Below are positions 1 through 6,547 of a stretch of 11,669 nucleotides of DNA, piece after piece; positions within the stretch are counted from its first letter, which is position 1, and every line of letters starts with the position of its first letter. The notes beneath the pieces were generated by a model. That model saw only the letters and a list, made by a program, of their open reading frames with translations, was not told where the DNA came from and made no database searches. Position numbers and translations under genes: made by a program. Source of the stretch: Candidatus Profundicultor aquiphilus (GTDB lineage Bacteria; Atribacterota; Atribacteria; Atribacterales; Caldatribacteriaceae); the NCBI GenBank assembly GCA_013314795.1, contig JABUEZ010000040.1, positions 1 through 11,669 of the forward strand, in the 5' to 3' direction.

Positions 1-14
1 TGGAGAGTTGTTAA

Positions 15-350
15 TTTACCAAGCTTGAGGAAGCAGCTCTGGTAGACGGCTGTGGAAGGTTGAGGGCGTTTATCCGGATCGCCATGCCCCTGGTTGCACC
101 GGGCCTGGTAGCCACTGCCCTTTTCTGCTTCATGTTTTCCTGGAATGAATTCCTCTTCGCTCTGATTCTGGGGCGTTCTAAGGTGGTCCCCATCACCGTC
201 AATATTGCCGGACTCATCGGGGGGCACGAAATTTTGTGGGCAGAAATCTCGGCGGTATCGATTGTGGCAAGTGTTCCCATCATTGTCATTGCCATCGTCC
301 TCCAGCGATACCTGGTACGGGGGTTAACCCTGGGCGCCGTAAAGGGTTGA
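15..350 (+). pseudogene. MalG-type sugar ABC permease, C-terminal part, 5' end interrupted
   Basis: This is the C-terminal third of a carbohydrate ABC-transporter inner-membrane permease (MalG/CUT1 class). The frame opens after a TAA at 12-14 and immediately gives the EAA coupling loop (KLEEAALVDGCGRL, then IAMPLVAPGL), which docks on the ATPase. Two hydrophobic segments follow, and the typical terminus GLTLGAVKG. Family members are about 270-290 residues, so some 170 N-terminal residues are missing or in another frame. Just before the EAA loop, frame 1 (bases 1-21) is open and reads NLP, which resembles the (I/L)P that normally precedes LEEAA. A short frameshifting indel near base 20 is therefore possible, as is assembly error or a real truncation. 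The TTG at 60 is an internal codon, not a credible start. The gene converges on the ribokinase gene and is unrelated by strand to the large operon. Confidence 0.7.
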
Positions 351-367
351 AATCAACCCCCTTTTTT
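344..367 (+). terminator. Intrinsic terminator spanning both convergent stop codons
   Basis: The inverted repeat GGGTTGA (344-350) / TCAACCC (353-359) is followed by CC and six T residues (362-367). On the + strand this is a classic hairpin plus U-tract ending the permease transcript. The 5' arm contains the permease TGA (348-350) and the 3' arm contains the complement of the ribokinase TGA (353-355). On the minus strand the same hairpin is followed only by TTTACGG, so termination of the operon there would be weaker. Confidence 0.75.
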
Positions 368-1297
368 ACGCGCTATTTTTAACCACTCCGTGAATTCTTC
401 CCGGGAGGGGAAAGATTTCTGTGTTCCCCTCCGGGTAGTGGACAGAGCAGCATAGGCCGAAGCACGGTCAATCGCTTCTTCCAGGGGATATTCCCTGGCA
501 AGAAAGAAGGCCAAGGACCCCAGGAAGGCGTCACCTGCACCGGTTGTATCTACCGGAGTCACTTCGTAGGGAGGGAACCACGAGAAACCATGCCGATTTC
601 CCAGGACCGATCCTCGTTCTCCTAGGGTTACCAGAACGTTTTCAATACCCTTCTGAAGCAGGATTTCGATCCCTTCTTTCACCTCGTCATTCCCGGTTGA
701 GGGTAAATCAAGAAGGTTCTGAAGTTCAGTCTCATTGGGAACAAACAGAAAAACACCTTCCAGAAGCTTGAAGTCAAGCTTTTGAGCCGGAGCAGGGTTG
801 AGAATCACCCGGCGGTTGAGTTCCCGGGCCAGGGCAACGGCATGGTAAACCGTGCTCAACTTGATTTCAAGCTGTAAGAGGAAAAATGAAGCCCGGGCAA
901 GGTCTTCCTTTGCTCTTTCCACGTCTTCTGGTTCGAGAAAAAGATTGGCCCCAGGAATGATGAAAATGCTGTTTTCACCTCTGGGATTTACAAAAATGGG
1001 GGCCACACCGCTTGTTTTTCCCGGTATTACCTTCACATAACGGGTATCGATGCCCTGTCGGGCAAAGTTCTCCTGCACCAGGGGGCCAAATAGGTCGTCC
1101 CCCACCGCGGTAAGAAGGATCACTTCCCCACCCAATCGGGCCACGGCTACCGCCTGGTTGGCGCCTTTACCACCAAACCCGATTTCAAAATCTTTTCCCA
1201 CAATGGTTTCACCCAGCCTGGGGAAGCGTTCATCATAATAGGTAACAAGGTCCATCATGTTACTACCGATCATGGCAATGCAGGGTCGAGATTCCAT
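353..1297 (-). CDS. Ribokinase-type PfkB carbohydrate kinase
   Basis: Predicted cytoplasmic ATP-dependent sugar kinase, 314 residues, the normal ribokinase length. Visible family features in order are: the N-terminal strand with D16 (substrate contact), the GGKGAN sugar-binding glycine motif at 42-47, AVGDDLFG at 64-71, E143, NPAPA at 167-171, PNETE at 187-191, and the C-terminal DTTGAGD (250-256). In that last motif the anion-hole glycines and the catalytic base D256 are intact. STTRRG at 286-291 resembles the monovalent-cation loop of ribokinases. The ATG is preceded by AAAGGAGG about six bases away. It is the last gene of the six-gene operon, 30 bp after the epimerase-family gene, and would phosphorylate the imported sugar or a derivative of it. 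Ribokinase is the closest recognisable type, but the PfkB family is promiscuous and the absence of an RbsD-like or ribose transporter partner leaves the true substrate open. Confidence 0.88.
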   Translation of the reverse strand: MESRPCIAMIGSNMMDLVTYYDERFPRLGETIVGKDFEIGFGGKGANQAVAVARLGGEVILLTAVGDDLFGPLVQENFARQGIDTRYVKVIPGKTSGVAPIFVNPRGENSIFIIPGANLFLEPEDVERAKEDLARASFFLLQLEIKLSTVYHAVALARELNRRVILNPAPAQKLDFKLLEGVFLFVPNETELQNLLDLPSTGNDEVKEGIEILLQKGIENVLVTLGERGSVLGNRHGFSWFPPYEVTPVDTTGAGDAFLGSLAFFLAREYPLEEAIDRASAYAALSTTRRGTQKSFPSREEFTEWLKIARKKGG

Positions 1298-1327
1298 GGT
1301 GTTCCTCCTTTCAAGAGTGACGTAGAA

Positions 1328-2281
1328 TCACATCTTCTCCTTCCGGCGCTTTAATTCTTCCTGAACCCACCGGGCGTACTCAGCCACCGCTTCTTCAATC
1401 CGGTAACGAGGCGAAAAACCGAGTTCTTCTTTAGCACGAGAGATATCGAGAGTTTCTCCCCGGGGGAAGAGCTTTCCAGGACCGATGCGGACTTCGGTGG
1501 GACGGTCACTGTATTTACGGGCTAATTCGGCCATGGTTACGAAACCGGTGGCCTCTTCGCTGGCAATGTTGAAAACCTGAAAACGGGGACGTTCTTTTTT
1601 ATAGGCAAGCACTGTTCCCCAGGCAGTGTCCTTCACATAGGTGAAGCCCAGTCTCTGATCGCTTCCTTTGTCCAAGGAAAGACCGTCCAGACCCTCTAAC
1701 GGTCCGAGCAGGTTACGGAAGAGAAAGGTTGACTCTGAGGGTAGAAGCCCCGGGCCAAAAAAGAAATAGGGACGAACCACCCGGGTATCAAGGCCGTAGT
1801 GTTTCCCGTACTGGAGAGTGAGAAACTCCGCTCCACCTTTACTGGCTCCGTAAAGGTCAGAAGGTGAAACTGGATGGGTATCTTCCCGGGGGTTATCTCT
1901 GGTTTCCCCATATACTGCCCCAGAGCTCACATAGAGTACTCTGGGAATCCGATATAGTCGAGCTAATTCCAGAACATTCAGGGTGCCTACCAGATTCAAG
2001 ATCGTCCCCTGGTAGGGGTTACTCCAGTACTCTGGGGTGGCCATAGCTGCCGGAGTATGAATGATGCCCTCGATGTCGGGATGATCCCGAACAACCTGTA
2101 CAAGATGCGGAAAATTCAACACATCTCCGCGAAAAAAAACCAGATTTTCCTTGATATCCTGTAGGTAGTCAAGATCCCGCTTCCGAAGGTCAAAAAGAAT
2201 CACCCTTTCCCCTTCTTTTCCCAGGTAAGATCCCACCCAGGAACCGAGCAACCCATATCCACCGGTTACAAGAATCGACAC
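1328..2281 (-). CDS. NAD-dependent epimerase/dehydratase (extended SDR)
   Basis: Extended short-chain dehydrogenase of 317 residues with a complete Rossmann signature. It has TGGYGLLG at 6-13 (GxxGxxG), an acidic residue ending strand 2 (D31, favouring NAD over NADP), GD at 52-53, SSGAVYGE at 119-126 and the catalytic YxxxK as Y144/K148. RPYFFFGPG (170-178) is the usual substrate-domain entry. The start is GTG, chosen because AAAGGAGG lies seven bases upstream; a nearby ATG is out of frame. It begins 14 bp after the hydroxyacid dehydrogenase stop. Sequence features suit a sugar or nucleotide-sugar epimerase. In this catabolic operon, with a transporter and a kinase, a free sugar or sugar-acid dehydrogenase role is just as plausible, since several sugar-acid dehydrogenases carry this same annotation. 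Exact reaction unknown. Confidence 0.85.
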   Translation of the reverse strand: MSILVTGGYGLLGSWVGSYLGKEGERVILFDLRKRDLDYLQDIKENLVFFRGDVLNFPHLVQVVRDHPDIEGIIHTPAAMATPEYWSNPYQGTILNLVGTLNVLELARLYRIPRVLYVSSGAVYGETRDNPREDTHPVSPSDLYGASKGGAEFLTLQYGKHYGLDTRVVRPYFFFGPGLLPSESTFLFRNLLGPLEGLDGLSLDKGSDQRLGFTYVKDTAWGTVLAYKKERPRFQVFNIASEEATGFVTMAELARKYSDRPTEVRIGPGKLFPRGETLDISRAKEELGFSPRYRIEEAVAEYARWVQEELKRRKEKM

Positions 2282-2295
2282 CGTTCATCCTCCTT

Positions 2296-3249
2296 TCATC
2301 GACTTACGTTCACAGAAAAAAGCGGTTCCTTTCCCTGCAAGACCCGGATGACATTCTCTGCCGACATTTCATCCATCCGGCACAGGGCTTCGATGCTGTC
2401 TGACGCCGTATGAGGCGTACAGATAACGTTGGGAAGAGAACAAAGCGGGCTCCCCCAGGGGGGTTCCACAGCATAGACATCAAGTGCCGCTCCTCTAATC
2501 TTCCCTTCTTTAAGGGCAGTAAAGAGAGCCTCTTCATTCACGATCCCACCACGGGCGGTGTTCACAAGATAGGCACTTTCTTTCATCAGGACCAGTTCCC
2601 GTGCCCCCAGAATACCCCGAGTTTTCTCCGTCAGGGGTAAATGGACGGTGAGAAAATCACTTTCTCGAAGGACCACTTCAAGTGACGTATACATGACACC
2701 AAACTGATGTATAAGTTCCCGGTCCCCCACTTCGTCGTAAGCAAGAACTCGCATGCCAAAGCATACCCCAAAACGAGCGACCTTTTTCCCAATGCGTCGG
2801 GTCCCGAGAACCCCCAGGGTTTTCCCCGAGAGCTCCACCCCCATTACTCGCCCCCACTGTCCCTCTTTAACCCTGTGAAAAGCTTCGGGTAACGAACGGG
2901 CCAGGGCAAGGATTAATCCCCAGGTGAACTCTGCCACTGCCTGGTCGTTACTTCCCGGAGCGTTGGCCACCACAACCCCCCTTCGTGTCGCTGCAGGTAC
3001 ATCAATATTATCCACTCCAACCCCGTGCTTGGCCACTACCCGAAGGCGCGTGGCTCGTTCAAGAACACGTTCGGTTACCGGGTCAAGACCCACAATAAAT
3101 CCGGAAAATTCAGGGATTACTTCTATAAGCTGTTCTTCAGTCAAGGGGTGTTGATATGGTGGAAACACGGGTTCAAGACCCGCTTCTTGAAGCATTTTTA
3201 TCGCTTTCGAATACCTGCCAAAAAGGCTGGGCGTAATGAGTACTTTCAT
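2296..3249 (-). CDS. D-2-hydroxyacid dehydrogenase (phosphoglycerate dehydrogenase-like)
   Basis: Predicted NAD-dependent oxidoreductase of the D-isomer 2-hydroxyacid dehydrogenase family, 317 residues, without the C-terminal ACT regulatory domain of many SerA proteins. Catalytic residues are present: R233 in NTARGG, E262 in VEPP and H280 in TPH. The family segment GVGVDNIDV (76-84) and AVAEFTWGLILALAR are clear, and D172 at the end of the second Rossmann strand points to NAD. One oddity is that the coenzyme loop reads GTRRIG (149-154) where GxGxxG is expected, so the middle glycine is Arg. The frame stays open upstream to 3552, but the protein starts at the ATG at 3249. That ATG overlaps the permease TGA as ATGA, has GAAAGG just before it, and gives MKVLITPSLF, a normal family N terminus. 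Within a sugar operon it probably oxidises or reduces a sugar-derived hydroxy/keto acid rather than making serine. Confidence 0.87.
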   Translation of the reverse strand: MKVLITPSLFGRYSKAIKMLQEAGLEPVFPPYQHPLTEEQLIEVIPEFSGFIVGLDPVTERVLERATRLRVVAKHGVGVDNIDVPAATRRGVVVANAPGSNDQAVAEFTWGLILALARSLPEAFHRVKEGQWGRVMGVELSGKTLGVLGTRRIGKKVARFGVCFGMRVLAYDEVGDRELIHQFGVMYTSLEVVLRESDFLTVHLPLTEKTRGILGARELVLMKESAYLVNTARGGIVNEEALFTALKEGKIRGAALDVYAVEPPWGSPLCSLPNVICTPHTASDSIEALCRMDEMSAENVIRVLQGKEPLFSVNVSR

Positions 3250-4115
3250 CCTTTCACCGCCCCGGCTACAAGACCCATCTGAACAAAGCGCTGGATGGCA
3301 ATGTAAAGAAAGGCAGGAATAAGCCCGGCCACGAGAGCCGTAGCTGCCAGCCTTCCCGGGTCCACGATTTCTCCTCCCCACAGGAAAAAGCCGATATGGA
3401 TGGGAAGGGTATATTGATCCTGGGTATTCAGAAGCACCGTGGCAAATACCACATCTCCCCAGGAAAGGACAAACGAGAAAATGGCCACAGTTACAAGCCC
3501 CGGAGCCGCCAGAGGCAAGGTAATGCGCACAAAGGATTGAAATCGGGAACATCCATCCACCTGTGCTGCCTCTTCAAGCTCTTGAGGGATACCCATGAAG
3601 TACCCCCGCAGCATATAGGTGGCAAAGGGGATGGTGTAAGCAAGGTGAGCGAACATTAAACCCCACAGGGAATCGTACAATCCCAGACGGCGCATTGCCA
3701 CGGTAATGGGCACCATAAGGATAAAGGGAGGAAAAACATAGGCAAAAAGAATATAGGAAGACACGATTCGTTTTCCCCGGTACGCAAAGCGGGAAAGATT
3801 GAAAGCCGCAATGCTACTGACCACCATGGTGAGAAAGACAGCCAGAACTGCTACAAAAAGGGTGTTTCGCAGAGGTGTCACAATGGTCGGCGAAATACTG
3901 AGCATGGCACCGGTCACCTCCACCATGCTGCCCCGCCTCACGGTAAAAATATCACGAAAGTTCTGGAGTGTGGGATTGTGTGGTAGCCCCATGCCCCAGA
4001 CTTCCTCTTCTGGAGCAAAGGACGTTTTCAACACCCAGTACACCGGGAAAAACACCCAGAATAGCAATAGAAACGCAGCAATGCCAAGGTAAAGTTTCTT
4101 TTTGCCTTGTTTCAT
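3246..4115 (-). CDS. Sugar ABC transporter permease, MalG type
   Basis: Integral membrane subunit of a CUT1-family carbohydrate importer, 289 residues. An N-terminal membrane helix (about residues 8-27) is followed by a periplasmic stretch and then the permease core. The cytoplasmic EAA loop is intact (PQELEEAAQVDGCSRF, then ITLPLAAPGL), and the C terminus ends GLVAGAVKG as is usual for MalG relatives. ATG at 4115 sits two bases past the upstream permease TAA, with GGAG about seven bases before it. The stop overlaps the next gene by four bases. It should pair with the MalF-like permease and contact an ATPase not encoded here. Its C-terminal third resembles the broken permease at the left edge of the window, but the two differ throughout and are not a recent duplication. 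Confidence 0.92.
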   Translation of the reverse strand: MKQGKKKLYLGIAAFLLLFWVFFPVYWVLKTSFAPEEEVWGMGLPHNPTLQNFRDIFTVRRGSMVEVTGAMLSISPTIVTPLRNTLFVAVLAVFLTMVVSSIAAFNLSRFAYRGKRIVSSYILFAYVFPPFILMVPITVAMRRLGLYDSLWGLMFAHLAYTIPFATYMLRGYFMGIPQELEEAAQVDGCSRFQSFVRITLPLAAPGLVTVAIFSFVLSWGDVVFATVLLNTQDQYTLPIHIGFFLWGGEIVDPGRLAATALVAGLIPAFLYIAIQRFVQMGLVAGAVKG

Positions 4116-4119
4116 CCCT

Positions 4120-4977
4120 TTACTCCAGCCTCCTCACGGTGAGATAGATGAGAACGACAAAAATGGGAAGGATAGCCACCGCATACGCTGAGGCCAGGGG
4201 ATAGTTTAATCCCAGAAGAAAAGCAATCTTATAGGTAGCAATGGGAATGGTGAGCGTTACGTCAGCCGGACCACCTCCAGTCATCATTTTGGGAGTGACA
4301 AAATCTCCCATGGTCCACATGAGGGATAACCCACATACAATCCAGAATACTGGAGCCAAAAGGGGCAAGGTGATATGGACGAATTGATCAAATGAAGATG
4401 CCCCGTCGATCTCAGCCGATTCGTAAAGTTCAACAGGAATGGACTGGAGTCCAGCCAGAAACCCCAGGTAGAAAAAGGGCCACCCATGCCAGACGTTAAC
4501 GAGAATGATGGAGGGCATCGCGTACTGATAGCTCAGCCAGCGAATTGGCCGTAATCTCACCAGGCGTAGGAGAAAGTTCCCAATCCCCCGGTAGTCGTAC
4601 ACAAACCAGAAAAGAACGCAGACAATAAAGAGTGGCAGGGCATAGGGAATAATGGCAATCCCTCGTAAGACTCCCCTCCCCCAGAACTTCTGATTGAGAA
4701 AAAGCGCCACGGCAAGGCCGATTACCGCTTTGACACCCACCGCTGGAAAGGCGTAAAGAATGGTACGCTCCAGGCTGTGATAGAAAAGAGGACACTGAAA
4801 AATACGAATAAAATTCTTCACCCCGGCAAAGGTCGCTGGTCTCCCGATGGGCATATGCTGGAAACTCATCCAGAAGGCAAAAAGGAGAGGCACAAGAAGT
4901 ACAAGACCCAGAACAAGAAGCGCCGGAAAAACGTATGTCCATTTCCCCAGGTCAAAAAGAATGGTTCGTTTTCCCAT
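4120..4977 (-). CDS. Sugar ABC transporter permease, MalF/UgpA type
   Basis: Inner-membrane permease of a CUT1 sugar importer, about 285 residues with six predicted helices, starting with a hydrophobic segment YVFPALLVLGLVLLVPLLF. The EAA loop reads ELYESAEIDGASSFDQF followed by ITLPLLAPVF. The gap-side motif MTGGGPADVT is typical of the MalF/UgpA partner. An ATG 30 bases further upstream (5007) is in frame, but it lies inside the loop of an inverted repeat and has no ribosome-binding site. The ATG at 4977 follows GGAGG with a five-base spacing and is chosen. It lies between the binding protein (separated by a hairpin) and the MalG-type permease (four-base gap), the standard order for this transporter class. 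Substrate not determinable from sequence. Confidence 0.92.
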   Translation of the reverse strand: MGKRTILFDLGKWTYVFPALLVLGLVLLVPLLFAFWMSFQHMPIGRPATFAGVKNFIRIFQCPLFYHSLERTILYAFPAVGVKAVIGLAVALFLNQKFWGRGVLRGIAIIPYALPLFIVCVLFWFVYDYRGIGNFLLRLVRLRPIRWLSYQYAMPSIILVNVWHGWPFFYLGFLAGLQSIPVELYESAEIDGASSFDQFVHITLPLLAPVFWIVCGLSLMWTMGDFVTPKMMTGGGPADVTLTIPIATYKIAFLLGLNYPLASAYAVAILPIFVVLIYLTVRRLE

Positions 4978-4988
4978 GAATTCCTCCA

Positions 4989-5017
4989 CCCCTCCTGAAC
5001 AATCCATTCGGGAGGGG
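4989..5017 (-). promoter_or_regulatory. Intercistronic stem-loop between binding protein and permeases
   Basis: Perfect 7-bp inverted repeat CCCCTCC (4989-4995) / GGAGGGG (5011-5017) around a 15-base loop, in the 53-bp gap between the binding-protein stop and the permease start. No U-tract follows, so it is more likely a 3'-end stabilising or processing hairpin than a full terminator. Such hairpins after malE-like genes are known to let the binding protein accumulate above the permeases. The arm GGAGGGG could also mimic a ribosome-binding site, and the permease's own GGAGG lies just downstream of the stem. Confidence 0.6.
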
Positions 5018-5030
5018 CATCACTCAACCT

Positions 5031-6353
5031 TTATTTCCCGTAGGCTTCAAAAACCATCTCTTCCAATTTCTGCTGATAGAAATCAATCACCTGATCGGCA
5101 TTCTCCCCTTTGACCACCGCTCGCACCACCATATCATTGGCCATCCAGCTATTGCAGAAATCTTCCATAACTGAGGTTGCTTCTTTCAACGGATACGTCA
5201 TGGGCCACTCGTGGTACTGAGTTTTCAAGGCTACTTCATATGGATCCATCCCCATCACCGGGTATTTCCCCTGTTTCCAATTTTCACTTAAAACCTGCAT
5301 CTGGCTCTTGAAAATGGGCAGATTATAAAGGTGAGACTGCTCACACCACCCTTTGCGGTAGTTTTCCTTATCGGCAAAAAAGGTATAGAGAAGGTCCTTT
5401 AGCAGGTCCGGATGTTTGGTCGATTTGAAAATGAAACATCCTTCTTGACCCTGGTCGATGGGACTGAAATCGGGATAAATCTTGGTTTTGGGGACGAGGT
5501 CCGGCTTTCCGGTCATGATCCCGTACCAGATACTCATGGGGTTCGAAGTCATGGCAATTTTGCCTTCCAGAAATGCCATGTTGTTGGAAATATCGACCCA
5601 CTGTCCGGAATCTGGAGGCGTCAGTCCTTCCTCATAGATGGTCCTGAAAAGCGAAAAGACTTCTCTGGCAATCGACCGATTTGGATCTTTTCCCAGAATC
5701 ACTCCTCCTTTGGAACGGCTCTCAATGACTCCTCCACCCAGTCCGTAGTAGTAAATGAAGAACGTCCACTCGCAGTCGTAACCACTCCCACCAAGGGGCA
5801 AACCAATGCCATATACTCCCGGCTCCACCTGGTTGACCTTTCGTGCTGCAGCAAGGACGCCATCCTTTCCCTTGAAAGGTAAAAGTCCCGTAGCACCTGC
5901 TTTTTCAAAAATATCCTGCCGGACATGCATCCAGCTAATCTCAAAACCGGAAGGGATCGCATAGACTTTCCCACCCACCGTGCCAACCAGCAATTTAACC
6001 TCAAAGAAATCATCTCGACCCAGCTTGTCGACAATCTCATCAAGGGGCAGGAGCAGCCCTCCCTCGGCAAATTTAGCATAGGGCATACCACCAATGACCA
6101 GGTCCGGTTCCGTTCCTGAAGCCACTGCAGTCACCAGTTTTGGAGCAATATCCGCTACCGGAATCCAGGTGATTTTGACATCCACCCCATTTTTTGCTCC
6201 CCATTCATAGGCTAAAGAATTGAACCAGTAGGCCTGCGCTGGCGCGAAAGAGGCTCGACCCCAGATGGTAATGGTGGGCCGTTCCTGCGAGAAGGTAACA
6301 CCAACACACCACAGAAGAAGGAAACAAACACCTAAGACGACAACCCGCTTCAT
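5031..6353 (-). CDS. Extracellular sugar-binding protein of ABC transporter (family 1)
   Basis: Secreted solute-binding protein, 440 residues, typical of family 1 carbohydrate receptors. Residues 1-22 form a Sec signal peptide (MKRVVVLGVC, then a Leu/Trp/Val-rich core) with likely cleavage after TFS-22. The only cysteines nearby (10 and 16) do not sit in a lipobox, so it is probably soluble rather than lipid-anchored. The mature part opens with PTITIWGRA, the first beta strand of these folds, and contains AVASGTEPDLVIG, the usual hinge-proximal segment. The tail has the helical Trp/Tyr-rich region common to sugar receptors. ATG at 6353 follows AAAGGAGGGAGG. It is the first gene of the operon and defines substrate specificity, but the ligand cannot be deduced. 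Confidence 0.92.
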   Translation of the reverse strand: MKRVVVLGVCFLLLWCVGVTFSQERPTITIWGRASFAPAQAYWFNSLAYEWGAKNGVDVKITWIPVADIAPKLVTAVASGTEPDLVIGGMPYAKFAEGGLLLPLDEIVDKLGRDDFFEVKLLVGTVGGKVYAIPSGFEISWMHVRQDIFEKAGATGLLPFKGKDGVLAAARKVNQVEPGVYGIGLPLGGSGYDCEWTFFIYYYGLGGGVIESRSKGGVILGKDPNRSIAREVFSLFRTIYEEGLTPPDSGQWVDISNNMAFLEGKIAMTSNPMSIWYGIMTGKPDLVPKTKIYPDFSPIDQGQEGCFIFKSTKHPDLLKDLLYTFFADKENYRKGWCEQSHLYNLPIFKSQMQVLSENWKQGKYPVMGMDPYEVALKTQYHEWPMTYPLKEATSVMEDFCNSWMANDMVVRAVVKGENADQVIDFYQQKLEEMVFEAYGK

Positions 6354-6439
6354 CGTCCTCCCTCCTTTTTATTTCCCTTCCTCAAATCCCTTTCATCCCA
6401 CGTCCTTTCCCCAAAAATAACGATAACTCTCCCGAACCT

Positions 6440-6449
6440 TCACCTCCTT
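6440..6449 (-). promoter_or_regulatory. Orphan perfect Shine-Dalgarno near predicted mRNA 5' end
   Basis: The minus strand reads AAGGAGGTGA, a ten-base perfect match to the usual 16S anti-Shine-Dalgarno, within a few bases of the predicted transcription start and 86 bases before the binding-protein ATG. No ATG, GTG or TTG stands at a usable distance after it. The GTG inside it would open only a 16-codon frame and overlaps the motif itself. It may act as a transcript-stabilising ribosome-docking site (STAB-SD type) rather than initiate translation. Confidence 0.35.
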
Positions 6450-6458
6450 CTTGAAAAT

Positions 6459-6486
6459 ATTGTAACAGAAAAAATCTGTCCCGCAA
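6459..6486 (-). promoter_or_regulatory. Putative sigma70 promoter of the sugar-transport operon
   Basis: On the minus strand, TTGCGG (complement of 6481-6486) lies 16 bases before TACAAT (complement of 6459-6464). The -10 box matches five of six consensus bases; the -35 matches only three. Transcription would start near 6452 and leave a leader of about 100 bases before the binding-protein ATG. It is the best promoter candidate in the 194-bp gap between azlD and the binding protein. Confidence 0.5.
6465..6479. promoter_or_regulatory. Inverted repeat in promoter spacer, candidate operator
   Basis: ACAGA (6465-6469) and TCTGT (6475-6479) form a dyad around AAAAA, and it occupies almost exactly the spacer between the putative -35 and -10 boxes. 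A repressor bound here would block RNA polymerase, as expected for a substrate-inducible sugar operon. No regulator gene is in the window. The arms are short, so chance is possible. Confidence 0.35.
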
Positions 6487-6492
6487 CTTTCC

Positions 6493-6514
6493 CCGGAAAA
6501 GCCCCGATTTCCGG
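6493..6514. repeat. 7-bp inverted repeat upstream of the operon promoter
   Basis: CCGGAAA (6493-6499) and TTTCCGG (6508-6514) flank an eight-base loop, 33 bases after the azlD stop and seven bases upstream of the -35 box. No T-run follows on the minus strand, so it is a poor intrinsic terminator. It could be a regulator site, or a weak or factor-assisted stop for the azlCD transcript. Confidence 0.35.
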
Positions 6515-6547
6515 CACCAGCTCATAACTCTTTTTATTCCCTTTACC

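Noticed and set aside
3250..3552. N-terminal extension of the hydroxyacid dehydrogenase frame
   Set aside because: The 101 extra codons overlap the MalG-type permease in another frame, look like shadow sequence (Cys/Gly/His-rich), and a normal start exists at 3249.
4496..4942. Minus-strand 148-codon frame inside the MalF-type permease
   Set aside because: Alternative-frame shadow of the permease, Ser/Cys-rich, no start signal.
6390..6447. Possible leader peptides: a 16-codon GTG frame followed by a 4-codon ATG frame overlapping as ATGA
   Set aside because: The GTG is part of the Shine-Dalgarno itself, so it cannot be used by it; no regulatory amino-acid run is present.
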